A stretch of 42,787 bases of DNA from Pseudomonadota bacterium (GCA_021792555.1 JAJYUL010000031.1:1-42787), one strand, 5' to 3'. Positions 18,901-26,394 are shown, numbered from the stretch's first letter. Translations and numbers: made by a program. Notes: generated from the letters alone by a model not told the origin.

Positions 18901-19176
18901 CAGTCCCGTGCCGGCCAGAGCCTGTCCCAGCGCTTCGGGCAGGGTGAAGCGGCCGACCACACCGCGGGTGCGCAGAGCCGCGACGTCTTTGGATGGATAG
19001 ACGATCTGAAAGCCGAATTCCTGCGCGAGACTCCTCAGCGCCGGGCGGAGCGCCTCCGGCGGGATGTCGGTGCGCACCCGGATGCTCGCGGGTTGCGCCT
19101 CGGCAACGGCTGACAACCCAATCAACGCCACACCCAGCGCCACGGCGATGACATTGGCTCGCATATCCCCCCCCAT
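15970..19176 (-). CDS. TonB-dependent outer-membrane receptor with N-terminal STN signalling domain
   Basis: A 1068-residue receptor. The signal peptide ends at about residue 28 (AVAEAQ). The STN domain (about 30-100) begins SIRVRTDIPPEALRPAL and includes FGFQIVYPSKDVA; it is the module that contacts a FecR-type regulator. A long Pro/Ala/Gly-rich linker (about 105-180) follows. A TonB-box-like EVVVTGTRI precedes the plug, with RTLVLINGLR, VQRIEVLENGASAVYGSDAIAGV and NFILKSD. The 22-strand barrel fills the rest, including GFRAPSLPDLYAPE and NPNLKPEKSINYT. The ligand is not evident; the family takes up siderophores, cobalamin, carbohydrates and others. The fecR-like gene ends 116 bases upstream. 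An in-frame ATG at 19164 is an alternative start. Eight consecutive G residues lie between the two ATGs. Confidence 0.93.
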   Translation of the reverse strand: MGGDMRANVIAVALGVALIGLSAVAEAQPASIRVRTDIPPEALRPALRSLAQEFGFQIVYPSKDVAALRTRGVVGRFTLPEALGQALAGTGLTFRYIDVHTITILPVARAEAAADPPVAPLPQRVGQRPDDPQSLDEGPSQSAGGDPQAPTAASAGAAGSAAAQSSTPGAASLTGASTLREVVVTGTRIRGINTLNALPVQILSRRDIRLSGATSVPQLLQQVSSTSSVGSVTSAQATGFTTGGIETISLHGLGAARTLVLINGLRTPVSTTGDSVDVGAIPLAAVQRIEVLENGASAVYGSDAIAGVVNFILKSDFQGLDASATVGTPTRAGGGTSENISIYGGIGSLEKDRYNLGIGLEYDHKSPIMGASRSFASRYSPGYGNDVTSFFAFPANVLIPPNSVLPHGGVYSPEVGNCAPTSINDKNYPTQCRFDNSPYDSLQPKRSRYSAYLNGTYELTHSAQLYGNVLFSQVRQRTYTQPVPLAFLNPMLPGNPYIAYLANLLATQYPGYSNPNARPGQGAFLLPPSSPYYPTAWAAQHGLAGEPLNLIYRDFANGIRQTLDTTNTLRVVGGVKGHAIGWHYNASVLFGQVALYDNLESGWPLYSKIMPLLDSGVINPFGATQDANALAQAKSDEFIGQDYSSKTSLTSLDASATRKIAQLPTGPLRLAVGAELRRETYDYSPALVLEQGNVGGLGGNSLPESSSRTAQAAYFELNGYLAHSLQADVAVRWDHYQTIGSTVNPQLWLHWRPLRWFQLRGSAGTGFRAPSLPDLYAPETFSVTSNGTRDPVQCPVFNPNNPACSEQFTTVIGGNPNLKPEKSINYTLGTVLEPVRNLRLGLDSFWIYLRNEIVPGGLPYSVILENAQTAAEFSRFVTRDASGNIVSISQTNQNLFKTYLSGLDITLTYNKRLGPGDIFVRGNGAYFYKYAVQNFNGTWTSVINQGLSQVGEAGGVIVRWRHTLTIGYTTPSWELSVTQQYQEPYLDTPSTITQVPRHVSAYDTINAQASYTGLRRFDFTLGVINLFNQNPPYANYASIANNFVGGYDLTYGDPRGRYVYATVRYHLR

Positions 19177-19292
19177 CCGTTCGTTCTAATGACCGATGCG
19201 GCAGCCCACCGAGGCCCGCTCGCGAAACGACCTTATGCGCACATAGAGCGTCCGGCGCGCCGGTTTATACCCCCACCGCAGACTTCTCGACG

Positions 19293-20399
19293 CTATTGTC
19301 TGGAGATCACCACCTCCTCACCCGTCTCGGTGACCTTGATGCCCGGATACTGGCGCAGGAACGCGATCAGAGGCTTGGGATTCGTCGAGGAGAACACCCC
19401 ATCGATCTTGAAGGTCTCGAGCGACGGGGAAGCGATCACGAGCCGCCGGGCGTTGTAGCGGTTGAATTCCTGGACCACATCACGCAACGCAGTCGAGGCG
19501 AAAACGAGCTTGTGGTGGACCCAGGCAATTGCGTCCGTAACGTTCGTGCGCACGGGCCCCATTCGCCGTGTGGGCGTCACCGTCAACTGCTCGCCGGCCG
19601 TGAGATAGACCGTGGAGACATTGGAGCCGGCAAGATGGGACAGGGGCCGCACGTGTTCCGATATGCCCTGGAACGCCTGCGGTTGCGGCGCGACGGCTAC
19701 CTTGCCCTGAATGACCGTGACGATGGTTTCGGCGTCGAGCACGTTGACATCGAATTGGGTCCCGACCGCGCGCACGAGCGTCGAGCGGCTGCGCACGATG
19801 AACGGCCGGTTCGGCTCGTAAGTGTCTGAAAACAGGGCCTGACCCCGGATCAGATCGATCTCCCGCCGGGTCTTGCTGTAATGCACGATGATGCGCGAGC
19901 GCGCATTCAGATCGATGATCGAGCCGTCCGCCAGACGGATCACGCGCTTCTCGCCTATGCCGGTCGAATAGGTCGGATTGGCACGCATCCACAGCGTGAG
20001 CAGCGTACCGGCGAGGAGCGCGAGCACGCCCGCGGCCGCCGCGAGGCCGAGCGGCGAAAGCAGCCTCGAGCCGATCCCGCGGCGGCCCGGGGGCCTGGCC
20101 GGCACGGTCGCGCCCGGATAGAGCAGGAGATTGTCGGCGTCTGCCGCCTGGGCCACGAGCGTCTCTCTCGGGAAGCGGGCGCTGACGTCCATGGCGCCCG
20201 TCCAGTTCCAGCTCGCAGCCACATCGAGGTAAGCGGCCATGTGGGCCGGTGCCTGGTGCAGCCAGGCGTGAAAGCCGTGCCGCACCTGCTCGTCGGCCGT
20301 GGCCGCACGGAATTCCACGAACCACTCGCAGGCCTGCTCGTAGACCTCCGCGGAATACCGTTTTCCCAACCGACCGCGCACTGCCCACCTATTCCGCAT
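19293..20399 (-). CDS. FecR family anti-sigma/regulatory membrane protein
   Basis: This 368-residue regulator senses receptor occupancy and controls the adjacent ECF sigma factor. I use the ATG at 20399, which overlaps the end of the sigma-factor gene by 11 bases (its GATGCGGAATAG ending contains the ATG). The open frame extends 12 codons further upstream. The N-terminal cytoplasmic DUF4880-type domain includes EQACEWFVEFRA and FHAWLHQAPAHMAAYLDVA. One transmembrane helix lies near residues 118-140 (LGLAAAAGVLALLAGTLLTL). The periplasmic FecR domain includes GEKRVIRLADGSIIDLNARS, FIVRSRSTLVRAVGTQFDV and VTVIQGKVAVAP. The C-terminal DUF4974/STN-like part ends in FLRQYPGIKVTETGEEVVI. It lies between the sigma-factor and receptor genes in the classic order. 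Confidence 0.93.
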   Translation of the reverse strand: MRNRWAVRGRLGKRYSAEVYEQACEWFVEFRAATADEQVRHGFHAWLHQAPAHMAAYLDVAASWNWTGAMDVSARFPRETLVAQAADADNLLLYPGATVPARPPGRRGIGSRLLSPLGLAAAAGVLALLAGTLLTLWMRANPTYSTGIGEKRVIRLADGSIIDLNARSRIIVHYSKTRREIDLIRGQALFSDTYEPNRPFIVRSRSTLVRAVGTQFDVNVLDAETIVTVIQGKVAVAPQPQAFQGISEHVRPLSHLAGSNVSTVYLTAGEQLTVTPTRRMGPVRTNVTDAIAWVHHKLVFASTALRDVVQEFNRYNARRLVIASPSLETFKIDGVFSSTNPKPLIAFLRQYPGIKVTETGEEVVISRQ

Positions 20400-20904
20400 C
20401 AAGGTACTCGTGTATCTGCTGAAGCGCTTTGGCAAGGTACTTCTTCGCCATCGGGAAGGAGATCCGCAACTCGCGGCTGATCTCCTTCAGCGTCAGGCCG
20501 TACTGGCGGTGCAGCACGAACGTCGCGCGCGCCTTGGGAGAGAGCCGCTCGAGCGCCCGCGTGAACGCCTCGAGACATTGCTCGCCATGGGCCTGCAGCA
20601 CCGGATCGGCATCGGGCGGGGCGGGCAGCTGCGCCAGCAGCTCCTCGACCTGCACCGAAGGGGGAATGGCCGAGACCTGCATGGCGTGCTGCTGGGCCAC
20701 GTGCAGAGCCACCGTAAAGAGGTAGGCCTCGGGCGAGCGAATGGCATCCCGGTCCGGAACCCGCAGCATGCGCAGGAAGACTTCCTGCGTGAGATCCGGG
20801 ATGTCCGCCGGGTTTCTCACCCGGAAAGAGAAAAAGCGGCGCAGCTTCTCGCTCTGGGACTGAGCAAGCGAGGCGGCCAGGCTGGGCGGTTTATCCGGCG
20901 GCAT
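20389..20904 (-). CDS. FecI-like ECF RNA polymerase sigma factor
   Basis: A 171-residue sigma-70 family factor. Region 2 spans residues about 18-85 with LRRFFSFRVRNPADIPDLTQEVFLRML, where the DLTQEVFLR block is characteristic. Region 4 spans about 112-165 with LERLSPKARATFVLHRQYGLTLKEISRELRIS and the AKKYLAKAL recognition helix. It lacks region 3 and the N-terminal extension, as expected for ECF factors. It is the first gene of the sigma-FecR-receptor set and presumably directs transcription of the receptor when FecR signals. Translation is coupled to fecR by overlap. Confidence 0.92.
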   Translation of the reverse strand: MPPDKPPSLAASLAQSQSEKLRRFFSFRVRNPADIPDLTQEVFLRMLRVPDRDAIRSPEAYLFTVALHVAQQHAMQVSAIPPSVQVEELLAQLPAPPDADPVLQAHGEQCLEAFTRALERLSPKARATFVLHRQYGLTLKEISRELRISFPMAKKYLAKALQQIHEYLDAE

Positions 20905-21474
20905 GATCGAGCGGCGGCAGAGCCCCTGTGCATCCGACTACTCTAAGATCGCCCCTGCCCCTGAATTTATACCCTCTGCCCCGAAGAATAAGGAGAATTT
21001 CGCGCGCCGCAGGCGTGCGACCGCCCCGCCGGCGCGTGAGAAGCGCCGAGGTGGCCGAAGGCTCGGCCGCCGCGAGATGCACACCGCGCGCGAAACGTGC
21101 CCCCTCCCGGCGCACTGCTCGTTGCCGAGCGCCGCAGGGTCTGTCTCTGCGTGCGCAAACCCGGCGCGGCGGCACGCCCGCTGCAGGCTGTTCGGACAAG
21201 GCCCCGGTCCACCGCACCCTTCCTCGGCGTGCGCGGATCTTGCAGTTCAGCCCGGCGCTCCTCTGCGAAGGATGCCGCGAGGAGCGCATCCCCAGTGTGC
21301 GTCCGACAGAGCTTTGCGCCGCCGCAGCTCTCAGGGCGTCAGACCTCGAGGACTCGCCGCCCGCTCCTTGAGCGCGCACGAACACCCCAGGCGGTCACAC
21401 CGCAGCATCCCTTCGTGCAACCGCACTCTCACTGCGGAATCTACCGCGCTCCCGGCACGCCCGTATATTCACGC
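20905..21474. other. Intergenic region between divergent genes
   Basis: No convincing gene lies here. A long open plus-strand frame runs through it into the metallohydrolase gene, but its arginine- and alanine-rich translation has no family features. A TATAAA hexamer on the minus strand (20966-20971), 62 bases before the sigma-factor start, is a possible -10 element without a good -35. Confidence 0.4.
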
Positions 21475-21503
21475 TTGCGCATATTTCACACAGTCCATAT
21501 ATT
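21475..21503 (+). promoter_or_regulatory. Candidate promoter of the persulfide-dioxygenase-like gene
   Basis: TTGCGC (21475-21480, -35 matching three of six) is spaced 17 bases from TATATT (21498-21503, -10 matching five of six). The pentamer ATATT occurs at 21465, 21481 and 21499, so an AT-rich binding site for a regulator may overlap the promoter. Confidence 0.4.
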
Positions 21504-21524
21504 GCGGGCAAGTTATTTTTCTAC

Positions 21525-21545
21525 GCCCGCGCAGGATGCGCGGGC
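21525..21545 (+). promoter_or_regulatory. Perfect inverted repeat in the leader of the metallohydrolase gene
   Basis: GCCCGCGCA (21525-21533) and TGCGCGGGC (21537-21545) pair perfectly around a GGA loop, ending 14 bases before the start codon. It could be an operator just downstream of the promoter, or an RNA hairpin close to the ribosome binding site. No T-run follows on either strand, so it is not a standard terminator. Confidence 0.5.
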
Positions 21546-21559
21546 AGACGAGAAACCGC

Positions 21560-22429
21560 ATGAGCGCAACGCCCGACGTCAAGGCATTCTTCGATCCTCA
21601 GACCAACACCGTCAGCTACGTAGTGACGGATCCGACTACGCGGCAATGCGCCATCATCGACTCGGTGCTTGACTACGATCCCAAAGCAGGCCGCACCTCG
21701 ACGCGCTCGGCCGCCCAGATCGTCGAGTTCGTGCAGCAGCAGGGTCTCAAGACGCGCTGGATCCTCGAGACCCATGCGCACGCCGACCACTTGAGCGCCG
21801 CGCAGTATCTGAAGCAGACACTCGGCGGAACGCTCGCCATCGGTGAGCACATCAAAGAGGTGCAGCGGACTTTCAGCCGGATATTCCACCTCGAACCCGC
21901 TTTTCTCCCCGACGGCTCCCAGTTCGATCATTTGTTCGCCGACGGCGAAACGTTCGCGATTGGAGCATTGAGCGCGCGGGTCATGCACACCCCGGGTCAC
22001 ACGCCCGCCTGCGTAACGTACCTCATCGGTGATGCCGCCTTCGTGGGCGACACCCTGTTCATGCCCGATTACGGCACGGCGCGAACCGACTTCCCGGGCG
22101 GAGACGCGCGCACGCTCTATCGGTCCATTCACGCGATCCTCGCCCTTGCGCCCGCGACACGGCTGTTCATGTGTCACGATTATGGCGCGCCCGGACGCGC
22201 GGAATTCGCCTGGCAGAGCACCGTCGAGGAAGAACGGAACGCCAACGTCCACATCCGGGTCGGGATTGGCGAAGATGCGTTCGTCGCCATGAGGACCGCG
22301 CGGGACGCCACCCTCGGGATGCCGGCCCTCATCCTGCCCTCGGTGCAGGTCAATATCCGTGCCGGCGAACTGCCGCCGCCCGAGGCCAACGGTGTCAGTT
22401 ACCTGAAGATCCCCCTCAACGTTCTCTGA
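21560..22429 (+). CDS. Metallo-beta-lactamase-fold hydrolase, persulfide dioxygenase-like (ETHE1/Blh group)
   Basis: A 289-residue enzyme. The start at 21560 begins MSATPDVKAFFD; the open frame runs much further upstream but with non-protein-like sequence. The metal-binding signature THAHADH lies at residues 71-77, a further metal His at 147 (MHTPGHTP), the Asp in GDTLFMPD near 166, and a CHDYG motif near 206. The DPKAGRTS and SVQVNIRAGELPPPEANGVSYLKIP blocks are typical of the Blh/persulfide dioxygenase-like subgroup. That subgroup oxidises glutathione persulfide to sulfite using one iron, or performs related chemistry in sulfide-detoxification operons such as BigR/Blh. Glyoxalase II is the alternative, but the FPGGDARTLYRSI segment favours the ETHE1-like group. 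No rhodanese or sulfide:quinone oxidoreductase gene is adjacent. Confidence 0.88.
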   Translation: MSATPDVKAFFDPQTNTVSYVVTDPTTRQCAIIDSVLDYDPKAGRTSTRSAAQIVEFVQQQGLKTRWILETHAHADHLSAAQYLKQTLGGTLAIGEHIKEVQRTFSRIFHLEPAFLPDGSQFDHLFADGETFAIGALSARVMHTPGHTPACVTYLIGDAAFVGDTLFMPDYGTARTDFPGGDARTLYRSIHAILALAPATRLFMCHDYGAPGRAEFAWQSTVEEERNANVHIRVGIGEDAFVAMRTARDATLGMPALILPSVQVNIRAGELPPPEANGVSYLKIPLNVL

Positions 22430-22540
22430 GCGGACCGCGCAGCGCGCCGCGGACGACGTTCGCGGCTCGACGGCCCGGCCCCGCCTGACGTGACGGGACC
22501 TCATCGGTCCACACGGACACGACCCTCGGACAGCAGCGCC

Positions 22541-23050
22541 CTACTCCGCGCGGCGTGTCGCCTCGTAGAGGAACCACGTCCGGCGTTCCGCTTCGTCGAT
22601 CCAGACCTCCAGGAGACTGGCGGTCGCGACATCGCCGTATTCGGCGCAGAGCCCGTGCAATTCGCGCATGGAGGCCGCGAGCCGGCCGTTGTCGTCCCGA
22701 AGCTCCGCCAACATGTCCCGCGGCGTGACGAACGCCGCATCATTGTCGGCCAGACGCTGCAGCTTCGCGATGTGTCCGATGGATCGCAGCGTCGTGCCGC
22801 CGACCTTGCGAGCCCGCTCCGCAATGGTGTCGGTGATCGCGAAGATCTGGGTCGCCTGTTCGTCGAGCAGCAGATGATAGTCACGAAAATGCGGCCCCGA
22901 CATGTGCCAGTGGAAATTCTTCGTCTTGATGTACAGCGCGAATACATCCGCCAGCAGGGCCGTCAGTGCCGGCGGAATCTCCTTGGTCGCTTGCGCCCCA
23001 AGGCCGGATGGGGTATCGAGCGCCGCGGTCTTTCTCGCTTTCGTGTCCAT
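22541..23050 (-). CDS. dps: Dps family DNA-binding ferritin-like protein
   Basis: This 169-residue protein forms a dodecameric mini-ferritin that binds iron, consumes hydrogen peroxide and can coat DNA. The start at 23050 is supported by GGGAG 7 bases upstream. The inter-subunit ferroxidase ligands are visible as His47 (FHWHMSG), His59 and Asp63 (HLLLDE), with Asp74 and Glu78 (DTIAER), matching the E. coli Dps pattern. The block RARKVGGTTLRSIG follows. The N-terminal tail has several Lys/Arg (MDTKARKT) and could bind DNA. Its placement near an iron-signalling receptor system and a Nudix hydrolase fits an oxidative-stress role. Confidence 0.95.
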   Translation of the reverse strand: MDTKARKTAALDTPSGLGAQATKEIPPALTALLADVFALYIKTKNFHWHMSGPHFRDYHLLLDEQATQIFAITDTIAERARKVGGTTLRSIGHIAKLQRLADNDAAFVTPRDMLAELRDDNGRLAASMRELHGLCAEYGDVATASLLEVWIDEAERRTWFLYEATRRAE

Positions 23051-23450
23051 GACGTGACTCCCAGTGATTGATGAACTGCACCCCTGTGCGCCGAGCACGC
23101 CGAGTGCTCGCTTTGGCGCCCTGCGCCGGCCCAGTGGAGCCTCCGCGCCAGGGTCCACGCGGATTTGAGCACCTTTGTCATCGCACAGTCTATTCGGGCA
23201 TCCGACGCCGGGCCGAAGGCATTCGGCGCCCGCTCCTCGCTCAGGAGAATCCTCGGCCGCCCGCATCGGCGCGTCCCGCGCTCGACCCGCAACGTGAGCC
23301 TGGCCTCCATGAGGCGCTCGTCCGCGGCGGTGGCATGGTCCGACCGGGCCCATCGCCTTGGAATCGCCGCGCTCAGGCACAGGCCGAAGCGCTCCTCGCC
23401 CACCCGTACCGGGCAGGTCCGCTCGCCAGTCAACAGCCGCGCGCCGTTCA
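23051..23450. other. Intergenic stretch upstream of dps
   Basis: No credible gene. A hairpin candidate lies within it (23092-23110). The overlapping minus-strand frame at 22963-23454 is arginine-rich, runs through the dps start in another frame, and lacks a family match. Confidence 0.4.
23092..23110. promoter_or_regulatory. Inverted repeat upstream of dps
   Basis: Perfect 7-base arms CGAGCAC (23092-23098) and GTGCTCG (23104-23110) surround a 5-base centre, 42 bases before the dps start. Position suits an operator or leader hairpin. It does not look like an OxyR or Fur site, so the regulator is unknown. Confidence 0.3.
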
Positions 23451-23966
23451 TCACCTGCGCTGCCCTGTGGGCGTGCCGCAGCGCACGGCGTCCAAGGATC
23501 CTTCTGCGAAGTGCCTCACGAGCTCATCGAGGAGCGGCAACTGCCCCTTCGCGATCTTGCCCTTGGCGTTCTCGAGCGAGAACCATGCCGCGCGGTCCAC
23601 CTCCGGAAATTCCTGCCGCCGGCCCGAGTGAGGCGGCCATTCCAGGGAAAACATGTTGCTCCTGAGCGCCGCGACATCGAAATCGCCGCTGAGCGCCCAG
23701 GCGTGAACGATCTTCCCACTCGGCTGGCGGACAGGCGCGAGGGGCACAAAAACGCCGCCCGGGGGCGCAACTCCGGTCTCTTCCTCGAATTCGCGTTTTG
23801 CGGCCTCCACAGGCGCCTCGCCATCCCCGAACTCTCCCTTGGGAATCGACCAGGCGCCCTCGTCCTTGCCGACCCAGAACGGGCCACCCGGATGCACGAG
23901 GAGCACTTCAAGACCGCCCGAGACTTCCCGGTACATGAGCAGGCCCGCACTCTGCTTCTTCGGCAT
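23451..23966 (-). CDS. Nudix hydrolase (COG4119-like predicted NTP pyrophosphohydrolase)
   Basis: A 171-residue protein starting at the ATG at 23966 (MPKKQSAGLLMYREV); 31 in-frame upstream codons are unlike the family. The Nudix box GX5EX7REUXEEXGU is complete: G-EFGDG-E, seven residues, REFEEETGV. The preceding motif FWVGKDEGAWSIPKGE and the later EFPEVDRAAWFSLENAKGKI are typical of the small COG4119 group. Such enzymes cleave nucleoside diphosphates linked to another group, and the substrate here is unknown. It is on the dps strand but 400 bases upstream, so co-transcription is uncertain. Confidence 0.9.
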   Translation of the reverse strand: MPKKQSAGLLMYREVSGGLEVLLVHPGGPFWVGKDEGAWSIPKGEFGDGEAPVEAAKREFEEETGVAPPGGVFVPLAPVRQPSGKIVHAWALSGDFDVAALRSNMFSLEWPPHSGRRQEFPEVDRAAWFSLENAKGKIAKGQLPLLDELVRHFAEGSLDAVRCGTPTGQRR

Positions 23967-24095
23967 TACCCCTGCACCCGAACATTGCCTCCGGCCGAAC
24001 GCGGTACACCGCTCGCCGCCGCCGGCACTCTCGCGCCGCGCAGCTCGGCTCCGCGGCATGCCGACTGATCGGACAGGCGCCAGGGGCCCGGTTGA

Positions 24096-25628
24096 TCAGC
24101 GCGAAAGCCGTGCGACCGCATTCATCCGTCCACGCTTCTCAGGCCTCTCCAGCCGCCGCACCTGCTGCGGCGAATATCCCAGCGCTTTGAAATTCATCAC
24201 GCCATGCGCCGAGTGGCAGGCGGCACAGGCAAGCCCATTCCTGCGGATCCCATGATTCACCGAGATATAGGACGTTCCCGGCACCCGCATCGCCATCCAC
24301 TGCCCGCTCCACGGAACCCCGAGTGCCTTCATCCCGGCCGCAATCGCACGCGTGACGTCTCCGGTCCGGTTATAGACCTCGCGGTTCGGCGCCAGCAGCA
24401 ATGGGAAGTCTGCCGTCTGGGGATCGTGCTTCATGAATGCCATGCCCGGCGCCTGCCACATCTTCCGTGTCCGGTCGAAGAGCATGACCTGGATCAATGC
24501 CCGCACCGGGAAGATCCGTGCGCCGGGGGTGCTCCGCTGCGCCGTCGCGAAGGCCATCCAGCTCTGCGCCCGCGGCTGCTCCCGGGTATTGGGCACTCGC
24601 CACATGTAGGACGGCGCTCCTCTGTGGATGCGCACCGTCGGCACAAACGCGCCACGGATCGCGGGGATTCTGTCGTACTTGGAAATCGCGCTGTAAGGCC
24701 CATGCGCATCGTCCCGCACGGGTCGTCCCCAGTTCTCATATACGATGCCGCTCACCGTGGGGATGTGACAGGTCTGGCACGCGAGCCTGCGGATGTGCGC
24801 GTTCAGTACCGCTCCAGTGCGCCCGGTGTGCGGACTCGGCCCGTGGCAGCGCGAGCAGCTCACCGCCACATCCGGCAGGTCGTTCGCCACCATGTCCGAC
24901 TCATACAGCCCCTTCGCGATCTTGTGATGCTCGGTCACATGACACGTCACACAGCGCAGTCCTGCTTTGGCGTGCACGTCGTTGGCCGGCGTGAACGGCG
25001 TGCCGCGCTTGTAGTCATAAGAGAAGGCATGCTCATGACAGCGCAGGCAGGCAGCGTCCGTCGGCACCCGCGTCACGCTCAACGCTGCCGTCAGCGACGT
25101 GTCCTCTCCCCAATGCACCCCGGCAGCATCCCTCACGAGCGTGGCCCGCCGGTTCCAGTCGTAGGTTTTCGCATGACAGACGAGGCAATCGACGGTCTGT
25201 GCCTGCGCCGCCGTCGCCGGCTTGCCCGGCTCGGGCGGAGCCGGCAGCGAGCCGATATGACATACGCCGCAGCCGGAGGACTGTGGCGTGAATTTTCCCC
25301 CGGTTGCGGCCACCCAGTTCGCCCCGGCCATGCATCCGGCGAGTGCGCACTGCCGGTTCGCCATACCCCACCAGGAGCCCTGCGGCAGGCCCTGTACGTT
25401 TCTGACCGGGGAGGCAAGACTCCAGTGCACCGTGTGCACGATCTCCCTCAGCGCTGCCGCATGACAGAGCGCACAGGTCTTGGCACCCTGATAACCATTC
25501 TTCCTCATGTACGCGTTGCCGGGATGAACCCATCCGCGCAGCAGATGCGCGGGCTGTCGAGCCGCAACAGGCGCCGCAAGAGACAGCACGAATAGAAACG
25601 CTGCGAAGCGCATTGCACGGTAGGTCAT
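24096..25628 (-). CDS. Octaheme c-type cytochrome, octaheme tetrathionate reductase-like
   Basis: This 510-residue periplasmic electron-transfer protein has a signal peptide (cleavage near AAPVAA, residue 23) and eight CXXCH haem-binding motifs at about residues 52, 120, 148, 194, 226, 258, 284 and 468. The arrangement resembles the octaheme tetrathionate reductase (OTR) family: a first haem followed by a VHW motif, a GCxxCHIG haem, VDCLVCH, a CVTCHVTEHHKI block, a CxxCH-PH block, then LACQTCHIP. The last haem is separated by about 180 residues, as in that family. Two extra cysteines lie at 94 and 99. OTR reduces tetrathionate, nitrite and hydroxylamine in vitro. The physiological substrate here is unknown. 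No quinol dehydrogenase or maturation gene is adjacent. Confidence 0.85.
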   Translation of the reverse strand: MTYRAMRFAAFLFVLSLAAPVAARQPAHLLRGWVHPGNAYMRKNGYQGAKTCALCHAAALREIVHTVHWSLASPVRNVQGLPQGSWWGMANRQCALAGCMAGANWVAATGGKFTPQSSGCGVCHIGSLPAPPEPGKPATAAQAQTVDCLVCHAKTYDWNRRATLVRDAAGVHWGEDTSLTAALSVTRVPTDAACLRCHEHAFSYDYKRGTPFTPANDVHAKAGLRCVTCHVTEHHKIAKGLYESDMVANDLPDVAVSCSRCHGPSPHTGRTGAVLNAHIRRLACQTCHIPTVSGIVYENWGRPVRDDAHGPYSAISKYDRIPAIRGAFVPTVRIHRGAPSYMWRVPNTREQPRAQSWMAFATAQRSTPGARIFPVRALIQVMLFDRTRKMWQAPGMAFMKHDPQTADFPLLLAPNREVYNRTGDVTRAIAAGMKALGVPWSGQWMAMRVPGTSYISVNHGIRRNGLACAACHSAHGVMNFKALGYSPQQVRRLERPEKRGRMNAVARLSR

Positions 25629-25800
25629 AGGTTGCCCGTGTCATGATGTCGTGCGCGCAACATGCTATGACATCTTGGGCTCTCCGTCGGGTGGACATCC
25701 GCTACGTATCTCCCGCAGGCTTCGAAACGGCGGTTCTGTCAATATTCCTGCAGCCGGATGCGGCATCCCGTTGGTGATCGCGGGCTGGCGCCTGCCCGCT

Positions 25801-26394
25801 TCAGCCCGAGCCGCCGGCGGCATGCTCCGTGAGTCGGCCGATGCGCCCGAGGTCGAGGATTCCCGCCGCGCCCCAGCCGGCAACGCCCGCCGGAATCTCC
25901 GGCCGGAACGCTTCGTACAGCCGGTACGCCCTTCTCGCCAATTCCTCCTCCGGCATCGCGCGGGCAAGACGCATCATGGCCGCCTCGGTCTTCGGCAGCA
26001 TTGCGCCGAATTTCGACTCGAGGTACCGCTGCACGCTCTGCGGCATCACGGGCTTGTCTTTCGACAATGCCCGCAGGCCGGCATCGGTCCGCACGACCGG
26101 TACCGCGCGATTGAGCAGAGTGATCTCGAGGACTGCGCCGAGCTGCAGCTTCTTGCGCTCCTTCGCCAGCGTCTGCACACGTGGATGATACAGTCCGAGC
26201 GCCTTGCCTTTGGCGTAGGCATTGAGTCCCGCGACCACCCGGCCCATGGTCAATGCCTCATCCCGATCGAATCCGAGGCATTGCGCAACGACCGCGGACC
26301 AGAGGGTCAGAACCGCAGCGCGATTGACGGACAGGTGTTCTTGAACCGTCGCGGTCACGGACGCCCACCCACTCCTCACGCTGCTCATCGCCAT
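25801..26394 (-). CDS. Conserved protein of unknown function
   Basis: A 197-residue soluble protein, predicted mostly helical. It begins MAMSSVRSGWASVTATVQEHL and contains the block FDRDEALTMGRVVAGLNAYAKGKALG, an LLNRAVPVVRTDAGLRAL segment, SVQRYLESKFG and a C-terminal AGVAGWGAAGILDLGRIGRL. I do not recognise a named domain, although these blocks look like those of a widespread uncharacterised family. It is upstream of the cytochrome gene on the same strand with 172 bases between. It faces away from the universal stress gene across a 313-base gap. There are no cysteine pairs, signal peptide or membrane segments. Confidence 0.7.
   Translation of the reverse strand: MAMSSVRSGWASVTATVQEHLSVNRAAVLTLWSAVVAQCLGFDRDEALTMGRVVAGLNAYAKGKALGLYHPRVQTLAKERKKLQLGAVLEITLLNRAVPVVRTDAGLRALSKDKPVMPQSVQRYLESKFGAMLPKTEAAMMRLARAMPEEELARRAYRLYEAFRPEIPAGVAGWGAAGILDLGRIGRLTEHAAGGSG

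Noticed and set aside
20903-21559. Long N-terminal extension of the metallohydrolase frame
   Set aside because: The upstream part is unlike any protein; the family begins at the ATG at 21560, after the promoter and hairpin.
22963-23454. 163-codon minus-strand frame upstream of dps
   Set aside because: It overlaps the dps start in another frame, is Arg-rich and has no motif.
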